64,000 bases of DNA, taken from Reticulascus tulasneorum (taxonomy: Eukaryota; Ascomycota; Sordariomycetes; Glomerellales; Reticulascaceae). Position numbers and translations under genes: made by a program. The first letter of the stretch is position 1. Each line of letters starts with the position of its first letter. The stretch covers positions 62,001 through 126,000 of the forward strand of contig LSAX01000001.1 in assembly GCA_001557505.1 (NCBI GenBank), given 5' to 3'. The notes under the pieces are model-generated. The model had not been told where the DNA came from and searched no databases. It saw only the letters and a list, made by a program, of their open reading frames with translations. Of this stretch, positions 34,199-44,279 are shown piece after piece.

Positions 34199-35231
34199 TG
34201 CGGCTGGAGGCAAGGGCCTGAAGAGAAGAAGGATCTCAAGGCCAGCTACTTAGATTGCTTTTTGAAGGATGATAATGCCAAGAAAGATGAGGGGCAAGAT
34301 GGATAAGTGAGTGTAGACAGTTCTAGCCACCAGAGAGCGCGATGAAGATGGAGAGTGATGTTAAGAGGAAGAATTGTTGAGCAAACAAGAGATGGGACTC
34401 GAAAGGGATATGGACAGCTACTTACCTTGGGGGAGACATGTAAAGGCTCGTTTACTCGGGTAGGTGCCTACCTACTTACTAGGTAGTTAAGGATGGGCAA
34501 AGGAGCTGCTCTCTTGTATGGCTTCCCTTTCGGATGCCATGAATGGTCAACATCAACAAACCGGATCAGAAGGCGCAGCTCACACCCAGTCTTCAAATCT
34601 TGTGAGGCAGTACCTACCACGACACGACGCCGCTGGCCTGTCGTGGGGCTAGAGCCTGTTCATTCTTCCACGAACCTAACCAGTAGAAACACATGATCCA
34701 TGATGGGATCTTTCCTTCAGTTTGCCGCCCCATGGCACGTTAGAAAGTGCTCCTGTCAGTGTGAAGTGAAACGAATGTGAAAGTTGAAAATGGCGGAAAG
34801 CAGCATCAACAGACATCTCCACCCCACGTGGTGTGCGAATTCGTTTTGATGAGATTATCAATCTTGCGGTCAAGGTGATGCTTAATATGAATAGTATATA
34901 AGTGTAAGCGTCCATATTAGCGTAAGAAGTAATGCTACATAAAATCCATCACCAACCACAGTTCCCTGCAATACCAGCTTCATTGTCCGCCCCAAGCTAC
35001 AGGTGGTTATTCCAGCAGATAACTCAGGGGGTGGGGAAAGCAGAACAGGGGGTGGTATTAATGACCAATGGAGATCTCTGGTCCCACAACATGTGGATGC
35101 TGGGGTGGACCCGCTAAAAAGTTTATCGCATGTCGAAAAGTTTATCGCAGGACAACCCTGACGAACTTTACTCATTCGAACCTCATCTTTCTCTCTCTCT
35201 CCCAAACCCTCTGGGGCACGACACAGTAGAC
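34199..35231. promoter_or_regulatory. divergent region between the membrane protein gene and RRP3
   Basis: About 1 kb. Includes a perfect 7-bp hairpin, CTACCTA / TAGGTAG, at 34468-34486 with a 5-nt loop, and a direct repeat before RRP3. No gene supported. Confidence 0.5.
35117..35149 (+). repeat. 14-bp direct repeat before RRP3
   Basis: AAAAGTTTATCGCA occurs at 35117-35130 and again at 35136-35149. The upstream in-frame ATG at 35130 lies between the copies. Confidence 0.75.
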
Positions 35232-36804
35232 ATGAGTTCTCCCAAGCGCCAAAAGGTCTCGCACAAGGCCTCCGGCTCTGATTCAAGTGATCTAGCACCC
35301 TCAGATCCGGCCTCTCCTGCCGCTGTAACCAACTCTGATGCCGAGCCACAAAAGACGTTTAGAGATCTGGTAGGTCGTTTCCGACGTGCCAGCGGTCTGT
35401 CTAGGCTTTTCGGCTAACCGCGATTTAGGGCATTGTCGAGTCATTATGCGACGCCTGCGAAGCTCTAGGATACAAGTACCCAACCCCCATCCAGACGCAA
35501 TCTATTCCTCTGGCCCTTCAGGGTCGCGATGTCATTGGGCTGGCGGAGACTGGTTCCGGAAAGACAGCAGCCTTTGCTTTGCCTATACTCCAGCAGCTTC
35601 TCGAGAAGCCGCAACCTCTGTTCGGGCTCGTAATCGCGCCCACCAGAGAACTTGCGCATCAGATTTCGCAGCAATTCGAGGCGCTCGGCTCCCTGATTGT
35701 AACCCTCCCCTTCACGTCTCTCTCATTTTCTCCGACCAAGCTAACACCATCAGTCTCTTCGGTGTGCTGTGATTGTAGGTGGCATGGATATGGTCCAGCA
35801 GGCTATTGCCCTGTCCAAGAGGCCGCACATTATTGTTGCGGTGAGTGACCCAGTTATGGAAAGACAACATGGTCCTAATCTTTACGCAGACACCAGGACG
35901 CCTGGTTGACCATCTGTCCAAAACCAAAGGATTCAATCTGCGGTCCCTGAAATACCTTGTAATGGACGAGGCAGATCGATTGCTAGATCTAGACTTTGGG
36001 GCAGCCATAGATCAGCTGCTCAAGTTCTTGCCTCGTGACAGAAGGACTTACTTGTTCTCGGCCACAATGAGCTCCAAAGTCGAAAGCTTGCAGAGAGCCA
36101 GCCTGCGCGACCCAGTTCGGGTGAGCATAAGCTCCAGCAAATATCAGACAGTTGCAACCTTGAAGCAGCACTACATCTTCATTCCGCACGCACAAAAAGA
36201 TGTTTATCTCATTTTCTTGGTCAACGAGTTTGCAGGCCAGTCGATGATCATCTTTGCCCGGACGGTCTATGAGGTACAAAGATTGGCGATATTGCTCAGA
36301 ACCTTGGGCTTTGGGGCGATCCCGTTGCACGGTTCACTTTCGCAGTCATCCCGGCTCGGGGCTCTCAACAAGTTTCGATCTGGCTCACGGGATATATTGG
36401 TTGCGACCGATCTGGCTGCCCGAGGCTTGGACATTCCCGCTGTTGACGCTGTGATCAATCTAGATCTGCCGCAGGATAGCAAGACTTACATTCATCGCGT
36501 TGGGCGGACCGCTCGTGCTGGAAAGTCTGGCCATGCTCTGAGCATCGTTACTCAGTACGACGTGGAGATATATCAGAGAATCGAGGCAGCTCTAGGGAAG
36601 AAACTGGAAGACTATCCTGCCGACAAGGATGCAGTCATGATCTTTCAACCCCGTGTGGAGGAGGCTCAGAGACATGCACGGAATGAAATGAAGGCACTGA
36701 TGGACGATCGTGGCAACAGAGGTTCCGTTCTGAAGGGTAAGCGGTCAGATAAACACGGCACGTCGAAGCGGCGGCGAGACGATATGGATAGGGAGGAAGG
36801 TTAG
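35232..36804 (+). CDS. RRP3: DEAD-box ATP-dependent rRNA helicase RRP3
   Basis: Four exons, 35232-35369, 35429-35698, 35754-35840 and 35890-36804 (introns 59, 55 and 49 bp), give 469 residues. Rrp3/DDX47 acts in the nucleolus in 18S rRNA maturation. All helicase motifs are present: Q motif [26 protein letters not shown], Ia [10 protein letters not shown] and [44 protein letters not shown] and [12 protein letters not shown]. The N-terminus is a short basic and acidic tail; the C-terminus ends in a basic cluster ([12 protein letters not shown]). The ATG at 35232 gives [10 protein letters not shown]. An in-frame ATG at 35130 would add 34 residues that look like leader. Confidence 0.93.
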
Positions 36805-38016
36805 CGGGATTCATCTTGCGGGGCTACTGCCATATTTTTGCTCGCGGAGGTGGTGGAATGGACCTCTTGCTTCTGCCTTTCGTCTGTCTTGTGGCATGTT
36901 ACGCATGGCACGGCTACCAACCAGGTAATAATTATCGTCAGGACTCCCAATGATAGTGTAGACAGCTACTATTTAAGCTTCTTATCTTCTACAATACTGA
37001 GGTATACGGAGCGAATGTTTGGCTTGAGAAGCCGCCAATGGTCTGGGTCTCCATGTACGGTCCAGGTCCCGCGTGTGCCTGGGAGTGCTCGCTCTGGCTG
37101 GATTGTAGTAGTCGAGAACTTACACGAAAACCGAGCGTGAGATGTCACTTGCATGGTGGGTTGCAGGCTTGCCAGAACATGGATTTGGCTTCTTGCCACA
37201 GTTGTTCGTCTCGTACTGACTACATTTGTCAAGGTATGGGGGAAAGGGGCTACGCTAGGGCAGGCGGAAGATCTGGACCACAAACCTGCGTGATCACAAA
37301 ACATAAGGTAGCTTGTTTCCAGAAGTAGGTTATTTCAGCTTCCAACCCGCTCAAAGCGCAAAATGATTACTTTCTCTTTCTGGCTATTAATAATTCAACT
37401 ATAATATTACAACAGGCACATTAGCATTGAAACGGGCTTTAATCTTATCATCATCTCCACTTACCAGGTTCGGCTGACAGTCGGGTTCGGCTAAGCAGTC
37501 GGGCTCGACCCGCTCAACCAACACCGTGAGCTTCTCACTCCCCGTAAAGCATGGACTGGCCCTCTACTCTTCGACGAGAAAGTACGAGTGAACCAAGCGG
37601 AAGCTGTCAGATGATAATCAAGGCTCCAATTGACTGCAGAGAACCCGCCGGGGTCTCAGACTAACGCTGACAATGAGGCTCGAATGCCCGTCATCCCCTA
37701 CGACGCTGATCTCACCTCAAAAGCTGGCCTTGCAAGGGGGCCCTGGCAGTACGAGTGGTCTGTCAATTTAATGGAACAAACAGTTGGTCAGAGGGCCGTT
37801 ACCACGTTCACAAATCTTGTGCCCCCTTCGCACATTGATCATGATGGTAACAGGCCTATAAAATGTGGCATCCAGATAACCATATCCTCTTCTACTCTTC
37901 CACGCTTAGTTAGTTGCTTGCCTTTCGAACGTATACGCCACGTCCGCATTCTGTTCTCCATTTACTTTTCGTGAACTCTCTGAAGGCTCAAAATAATATC
38001 TCATCTGTTGTACAAT
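36805..38016. promoter_or_regulatory. RRP3 3' region and LPMO promoter
   Basis: About 1.2 kb. AT-rich near 37380-37450. Carries the LPMO TATA box (listed). A 114-codon open frame at 37630-37974 overlaps that TATA box and is not coding-like. Confidence 0.5.
37857..37863 (+). promoter_or_regulatory. TATA box of the LPMO gene
   Basis: TATAAAA about 155 bp before the ATG at 38017, followed by a CT-rich stretch (ATCCTCTTCTACTCTTCC), a usual fungal start-site context. Confidence 0.55.
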
Positions 38017-39178
38017 ATGCTATACACATCGCTTATATGCGCAGCTCTGTTCTCATCTGCTACCGCCCATGTCGCAGCCTGGATACCGGGGATGTACTGC
38101 CAGGTTTGAACTCCAGCAATTCTGATACGCCTCTTCCAATTTTGACCCGATTTGCAATAGGGTGGCATCGATCCTGCCATAGATGAGCAAAACAACAACG
38201 TACCGGGCTGGCCGCTTTATAGGTTAACCAAGGAACAATGGTGGCAGCAGGCGGATCGAGGCTGTAACCTAGCACCTCCGAAGAACGGTACTTCCCTCGA
38301 GCTGCCGGCTGGGAAGTCTTTTCGGGTTGAGCTGGCACACAATCGGGGCCAGACCACCATGTCTTTCGACGGGAGATATATTAGTGACTTCCCAGACGGC
38401 CTTGCGCACCCGAGCGATTGGCGCGGCCCAGGTAACCCACCCGGATGTCTGGATGGCAACCCTGATAACGCCGGCGGACTCATGCATACGCGAAGCGAGG
38501 CTACAGCTGCCGGTACCGCCTTCGCCATTTCTTACGAGTCAAACATTACCAAAGTGACGCTGGACAACCTAGTGGTCTTTTCAGTGCTCCCAAAGTAAGC
38601 ATTTGATTCACAATACTCCAGGTGACGGCCCAACCTAACGTGGCTGAAACTTAGCTCCCCGTTCAGGCGCCTGGCATGGTATGATGTGCCCGCAGATCTG
38701 CCAGCATGCCCGCCCGGAGGTTGCTACTGTGCTTGGCTGTGGGTTCCAGATGGATGTGAGTCGTTATATCCCCAGCCAGCTGTTTTGGCGAGAATACTGA
38801 CATGAAATTCGATAGGCGGACAACCAAACATGTGAGAAGGGAATCCCCGACGCTACCCCAGGAATCTAACTAACCTTGAGTACCAGATACATGCAGAACT
38901 TCAAGTGCCACGTAACTGGAAGCACATCGACCAAGAAATTGGCATCAGCCAAGCCTCCTGTATATTGCGGTCAGGACTACGGCAAGTGCGTGAAAGGGGC
39001 AAAGCAGATGATTGCCTGGAACCGTATGTTTGGTGAAACCCTGTAGATGCTCAAGATCTTCCTAATAAGCGATACAGAACTTAGCGGAAACAATGTTGAA
39101 ACACCAGCAGGAGTATCTCCTGGCTACAATTACAATATGGGATACTACCCAGGTGCCCAGAACGACATCTTCTTGTGA
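38017..39178 (+). CDS. secreted AA14-like lytic polysaccharide monooxygenase
   Basis: Six exons, 38017-38103, 38161-38594, 38655-38755, 38816-38831 (16 nt), 38887-39023 and 39078-39178, give 291 residues. A signal peptide (1-17, ends SSATA) exposes His18 as the mature N-terminus ([11 protein letters not shown]). That N-terminal histidine is the first half of the copper histidine brace. AA14-type blocks follow: [54 protein letters not shown] (likely second copper His), [31 protein letters not shown] and [15 protein letters not shown]14 enzymes oxidise xylan bound to cellulose. The stop TGA lies inside TTGTGAGT, a strong donor, so a further exon may exist: 82-bp intron to 39256 with stop at 39362, or 30-bp intron to 39204. 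Confidence 0.82.
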
Positions 39179-39943
39179 GTATAATGTATTTTGCATTGAA
39201 TTAGTGGTGGGAATTGGACGGAATTTCAACAATATGTGCGACCATCTATCTACAAGCGGGACGTGGCAACCAGGCCAAGATCATACATCGACATTCGCAA
39301 TGAGGCAAACATCACTTCCCTCGACTTATGCACCAACCGCTGGTGGCAGTCTTTCTCTATGATTTATTCGCTGAGAAAGCGTCGTTGTCTTCCGCAAATG
39401 AAGAAAGCCAACCATAACAAACTACAACACCAGCAATAGTAGTCATTTCATAGAATTGATTACTTGGGATAAACGTGTCGGTACCTTGTCAACCTTGCAA
39501 AATAGTGATGTGTTCTGTTGCCAACAGGTTAATGTCATTCCCAACATCATTGTTCACTCTCTGCTCGTGGGCAAGATTAGATGACTGCAGCGTTCTTGGC
39601 GTAGGAGTTGGTTGGTTGATTCCCTATTCCAGCTCCTCTCTTAAGCATGCAGACGGCTGCAGTCACTAACCCGAGCGATCATTATTATGTGGCGATAAGC
39701 AACCATGTTACCGAATTGGATGCGTCATTTCAATGATAGGTGGGCGGGGAGGGTAGTTACTCAAAAACGGGACCACCGAGTGTTTGATTACTATTAGGAC
39801 AAAAAATATCAAGGTACCCAAGCCCTTGGTGGGGGATTCATGACTTCATGAGTCGCCCTAGCGTTCACAAAGATATGTAACAACTTTCATAGAACTTCAT
39901 CTTAAATCAGTCTTCACTGTATTGAGCTCCATAGGATAAAATT
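39179..39943. other. LPMO 3' region and aldo-keto reductase promoter
   Basis: May hold the LPMO C-terminal exon up to about 39362. The rest, about 580 bp, shows no gene or clear regulatory element. Confidence 0.45.
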
Positions 39944-40950
39944 ATGGCAGCTACCGAGCCAACCAGGTAAGTCTAATCAGATATTCCAGCAAGGGCTTCG
40001 TTTGTCGTTGCTTACAATGCACACAGCAGGTTTTATACCCTGAACACTGGCAATAAGATACCTGCTGTTGGGTTAGGAACTTGGCAAGCAAAGCCAGATG
40101 TAGTGCAAGCGGCCGTTGAAGCTGCGCTCGCAAGGGGCTATCGCCACATCGATACAGCCTCTGCGTATGGCAATGAGAAAGAGGTCGGCGCAGGCATCAA
40201 GGCTTCCGGAATCCCGCGAGATCAGGTCTGGTTGACTACCAAGCTGAACAACCCTTGGCACAAGAGAGTTTCCGAAGCCATCGACAATTCGCTTGAGAAC
40301 CTGGGCACCGACTATGTTGACCTGTACCTCATGCATTGGCCATCCAGCGTCGACCCTGAGGACAGGAAGAAGCATTACCCAGACTGGGACTTCGTGGACA
40401 CATGGCGCGAGATGCAAAAGCTGGTGGGAACCGGCAAAGTTCGAAGTATTGGGGTCTCCAACTTCGGCATCCGCCATCTTGAGCGGCTGCTAGGCGATCC
40501 AACTTGCAAGGTACTGTGCCCTACGCTCCGTGAAAACGACACGCTAAACTGTCCGCTCAGATCGTACCGGCTGTTAACCAGATCGAACTTCATCCTTGCA
40601 ACCCATCACCGAAGCTCGTGGCTTACAACGCGTCCAAGGGTATCCACTCGACCGCATACTCATGCCTGGGAAGTATGGACTCGCCGCTTACCAAGAACGA
40701 TATCCTTCTTTCCATAGCTAGTGCAAAAGGCAAAACGCCGCAGCAGGTCCTCCTGCTGTGGGGTTTGCGCAGAGGCTGCAGCGTCATTCCAAAGTCCACC
40801 GCCAAGGAGAGAATCGACGCCAACTTCGAGCTGGATGGCTGGGATCTCACGGACGAAGAGATAAAGAAGATCTCTAGCATCCCTGAGCGGTTCAAGGTCT
40901 GCAAGGATGGCTTCCTTCCTAACCGGGTCTTCTTCGACGATGATGAGTAG
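39944..40950 (+). CDS. aldo-keto reductase
   Basis: Exons 39944-39966, 40030-40510 and 40561-40950 give 297 residues; the introns are about 63 and 50 bp. Intron 1 ends CACAGCAG, so the acceptor at 40026 would add one residue (TSRFY instead of TRFY). The AKR TIM barrel is complete: GLGTWQAKPD, GYRHIDTASAYGNEKEVG with catalytic Asp and Tyr, TTKLNNPWH with catalytic Lys, LYLMHWPSS with catalytic His, VRSIGVSNFGIRHLERLL, VNQIELHPCN and the NADPH site VIPKSTAKERI. It reduces carbonyls with NADPH in the cytosol. The motif set fits sugar or xylose-reductase-like AKRs, but the substrate is open. It follows the LPMO on the same strand. Confidence 0.92.
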
Positions 40951-41089
40951 GACTGTGGGATCGGAGGGCCTGTGTCAATGTTGACAGTCTTCAAGAGACC
41001 AACTGAAATCGAGATCTATCGATGCGAGGAGCGAAGATGGGCGGCGCGGCCATCTACCGCATGGCGCAACACTCGTATTATATGCCAAA

Positions 41090-41680
41090 TCATAGCTTCG
41101 ATTTCTTTGCTTCCTCCTCGGCCTCTTTCCGCAGAACTAGAGCAATGCTCTCTCGTAATCCTCTAGTCAGTTGTTCCGCATCCTCCTCATCCAGTTCCTC
41201 CCGTTTCCCTCTACCGAACATGGTGAAGCTCTCGCTGTAACGCCCACTTGCTCGGATATCCGGTCGAGGAATTAGATGGAAGTGCATGTGCATCACAACC
41301 TGAGCGGCGGCGGCCCCATTGTTCTGAACAACGTTCCAATCATACACGCCCGTAGTCCTTGCCAATGCCTTCGAGAGCACCCGCAAGTATCTTCCTAACT
41401 CGGTTGCCTCGTCCGGAGACGCATCGGTGAGTTTCGGTCGGTGGGTTCTCGGGCAAAGGAGAACATGTCCTCGTGACAGGGGCATAATGTCAAGGAAGGC
41501 CACCAAGATCGGGGTGGAGAGCACGACGAAGGATGGAGGCGATACTTTGTTGGGGTCTAGAACAATTGTCGCATCTTGTTGAGGTCCAGCTGGGTCGAAT
41601 GGTGGAAACGCGTTGGTGATGGCGCAAAACGGACAATATGACTCTGCCGGTTCAATGCCCACATCAAAAGTGGGTGCCAT
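41090..41680 (-). CDS. HIT-family nucleotide hydrolase/transferase
   Basis: A single exon of 196 residues. The histidine triad is clear: VVMHMHFHLIPRP (HxHxHxxP type), with SRGHVLLCPRTHRPKLTD upstream and NVVQNNGAAAAQ before the triad. An N-terminal CPFCAI pair resembles the partial zinc site seen in some HIT proteins. The C-terminus is a charged helix (LRKEAEEEAKKSKL). HIT proteins of the Hint/Fhit type cleave nucleoside phosphoramidates or dinucleoside polyphosphates. The gene is convergent with the aldo-keto reductase (about 140 bp) and divergent from RPB12. Confidence 0.9.
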   Translation of the reverse strand: MAPTFDVGIEPAESYCPFCAITNAFPPFDPAGPQQDATIVLDPNKVSPPSFVVLSTPILVAFLDIMPLSRGHVLLCPRTHRPKLTDASPDEATELGRYLRVLSKALARTTGVYDWNVVQNNGAAAAQVVMHMHFHLIPRPDIRASGRYSESFTMFGRGKREELDEEDAEQLTRGLRESIALVLRKEAEEEAKKSKL

Positions 41681-42056
41681 GGCGTCCCAATTTCAATAAT
41701 TGAAGAATTAAGCTTTGTGAACTGCAATTGGTGTATCATCTACTTAATCAACGACAGATGTTGAATCTTAAGGTCCATTATGAAGCTCAAAAGTTTTGAC
41801 TGGCAATGCCCAGAGTCGTTCTGCTCCCGCCAACTTGAACCTCGGCCCCACCGTGCCTACCTTAGAATGTTCGACCAATGCACCAAGAATTCTGCCGATT
41901 TATCGCCACCGCCTTTGCGTTTTGTCATCTGCCAGCCCCTCGAAAGCTAGCTTCATTGAAGAAGATGAAGACCCTCGTCTTGTTCCTTAACACACACCGA
42001 ATCCTCAGCCGATTTCCCTTCCACTCCAAAGATAAGATTCCTTGAGAATCGAAACC
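41681..42056. promoter_or_regulatory. shared divergent promoter of the HIT gene and RPB12
   Basis: A 376-bp region that must contain both start regions. No TATA box was obvious. Confidence 0.55.
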
Positions 42057-42342
42057 ATGTCGCGCGAACAATATCAGATCCCAACCACCAACCAAGCCGC
42101 TGCTCCAGGCAGCGGCGCAAAAAGCTACGACCATGGTGAAGGCCCGTTGATGCACTACATCTGTGGTGACTGCGGCTTGAAGTTCCCGCTGCGTCGCGCG
42201 GATGCGATCCGGTGCACAGAGTGCGGATGCCGCGTCCTGTACAAGGAGCGAACCAAGCGGTAAGTTTCAGGCATGGATAAGCTCTGTTCTTTCAACAAAA
42301 CTGACTCTATCTTACAGGATGGTCCAGTTCGAGGCGAGATAA
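42057..42342 (+). CDS. RPB12: RNA polymerase I/II/III shared subunit RPABC4
   Basis: Two exons, 42057-42259 and 42318-42342, with a 58-bp intron, give 75 residues, a normal family length. The zinc ribbon has four cysteines: YICGDCGLKFPL and RCTECGCRVLYK. The tiny second exon completes the invariant end RMVQFEAR. The first 30 residues are the usual variable tail. The subunit (Rpc10 in yeast nomenclature) is part of all three nuclear RNA polymerases. Confidence 0.95.
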
Positions 42343-42665
42343 TAACGAGGTGTAAATGATGTCGGTACGGGTGGACTTTGGGCCAGGTTCGGAGTCGTTT
42401 TGATGGTTTAGAACGCCCAAATTCCCAGTGAAAGATACGACTTTTGCGTGACCGGGCCACAAGATCAGGAGAGCAGAAGTAGGCGGGATGAGTTCACGGC
42501 CAGGTCGAGTCCGGTGTTTGGAGTTCATGAAGGCTTTCGGTAGACAAACAAACTCATTACACACTCAGTCTGAGGTATCTAAACCCATGCCATGCTGCCG
42601 CAGAAACGCCCCTGTCCATCATACATTGTCCCTCATGTTTCACTCAGGCACAGTCGCTCGACTTC
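42343..42665. other. convergent 3' region of RPB12 and NPA3
   Basis: About 320 bp. Nothing beyond presumed 3' untranslated sequence was seen. Confidence 0.5.
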
Positions 42666-43966
42666 TCAGCCTCTCTGAGAGTGTAGATACTTTGCAAAAC
42701 TCGCGTCCGCCATGACAGAATCCTCCCCTGCGGCCAAGTTTGCCTCGTATCGCGCTTGTAGCCCTTCCCTGTCCGTTTCATCGTCCGGGATATCTTCATC
42801 GTCATCATCGTCACTTGGTACATCCACATCGTCGTCGTCCCCCTCATTCTCCTTTGTGCTAGCTTGCCCCGACTTTCCCCCGCCGACAGACATGCCTTTC
42901 ATCATCTTGTCAACTTCGGTATCTCGGGTCTTCTTTTTCTGCTCCTCCCGTTCTTCCCGTCTCCGCTGCAGCTCTGGCTGGTAGTCTTGTTTAAATTCTT
43001 CGGCCTTTTCCCTCACTGCTTCAAAGAATTCTTCCATTCCCGTGCCTAGTCTAGAACTCACAGCGACAAAGCTAAGATGGGAGTAGAACTCTTCGAGCAT
43101 GAGGCTCATAGAGTTGAGCAAGCTGCCCATGTAACCAGTCCCGCCGCTTCCGCCTTCTGCGTTCTCGTGCCCTCCTATCACATCGCTCATCTCGTCTTGT
43201 TGCAGGGCTGCCTGGAATGCTTCGAAGTCTGTCATCCACTCCTTTGCAAATGTCGCATCCTTGACGTCGGTCTTGTTGAAGACGAGAATCATTGGGAGTT
43301 TGGTCTTGTAAAGTATGCTGCATGCGTAGAGCATATTGCTCATGAACGTACTCGTAGAAGCGGTTCGAGGAGTGTCTATTATATAGGCAATTACTGTCGG
43401 GAAGGAAGACGCAAGAGACTCGAGCAGGATGGTTCCGCTGGCCGACCAAACGAAAACCTCAATCTGCCCAGCTACGGGGTCTGTTAGTGTTTTGCTTCAA
43501 CTGTATATGACTTGGGAGAACGTACGAGTATCAACTAAGATATGCTCAATAGGCTTGCGCTCGGGGTTAGTCGGATCTGGAGCGGCTCGCTTCTCCAGCA
43601 AATCCACGATTTGGTCCACCTTGGTCGCAAAGAGATTCAGTGAGGTCAAGATGCCGCCGTTTGGACCTAGATTGTACTGCCTCATCACCTCCTCGTAGTT
43701 GACCGAGTCGCGAATGTCAATGTTGCTTTCAAAAGGCACGTTTAGCACTGCTGGATCCAAATTGATAACGTATGGCGGTTGATTTTGGGCATGGAGGTAC
43801 GAGTTGATTCGTCGCATAAAGGTCGTTTTGCCCGAGCCTGGTGCCGAAAGATCTCGGGTCAGTCTTGTGGTAAGCAAAGCGGAGAGGGAAGTTTACCTGC
43901 CATGCCTATGCAAACTACCGCTACTGGCGGCGGCAAAGCCGGTTCACTCGTAGATATTGACGCCAT
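42666..43966 (-). CDS. NPA3: GPN-loop GTPase 1 (NPA3)
   Basis: Exons 43966-43897, 43837-43526 and 43471-42666, introns 59 and 54 bp, give 395 residues. Npa3/Gpn1 works in RNA polymerase II assembly and nuclear import. Intron 1 splits the P-loop, and splicing restores [16 protein letters not shown]. The GPN signature is in [20 protein letters not shown]3 (VDTPGQIEVF) is rebuilt across intron 2, which uses the GTAG acceptor nine bases after a closer CAG. G4 reads VFNKTDV. The family core [20 protein letters not shown] and [11 protein letters not shown] are intact. The C-terminus is an acidic region. The start at 43966 gives [20 protein letters not shown]. Confidence 0.93.
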
Positions 43967-44279
43967 TGTTGATTCCGGTGAGCCAAGGATGTCTGTGAAA
44001 TTGGGGTGTAGAAAAAAGTTCAGAGATTCTGGCTTGGCGGCATAAGTACGTTGTGAGATGGGAAAGCCCCGCCGCGGGGCAATTTTCTGTGCTGGATCAC
44101 CCCTGCAATAGTTCTAGCTTACAGGTACTTCGTAGGAGGCTGAAATCCCGGAGGGCAGATGGCCCGTGCACGTAAATATCAAAATGACGTCTAAACCACA
44201 ATCTTGCGTCCGCAAAGGTCAAGGCAACTGTCACCACGCATTGTCAATCGTCCTCTCTCGGCCTCCCGCCTAGACCGCT
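43967..44279. promoter_or_regulatory. shared divergent promoter of NPA3 and CWF19
   Basis: Only 313 bp separate the two start codons, so the two genes probably share a bidirectional promoter. No TATA box seen. Confidence 0.55.

Noticed and set aside
37630..37974. 114-codon plus-strand frame before the LPMO
   Set aside because: It overlaps the LPMO TATA box and leader and lacks an ATG start at its 5' end.
43473..43485. First CAG acceptor in NPA3 intron 2
   Set aside because: It would give DTHPVAGQIE. The GTAG site nine bases on gives the invariant VDTPGQIE.
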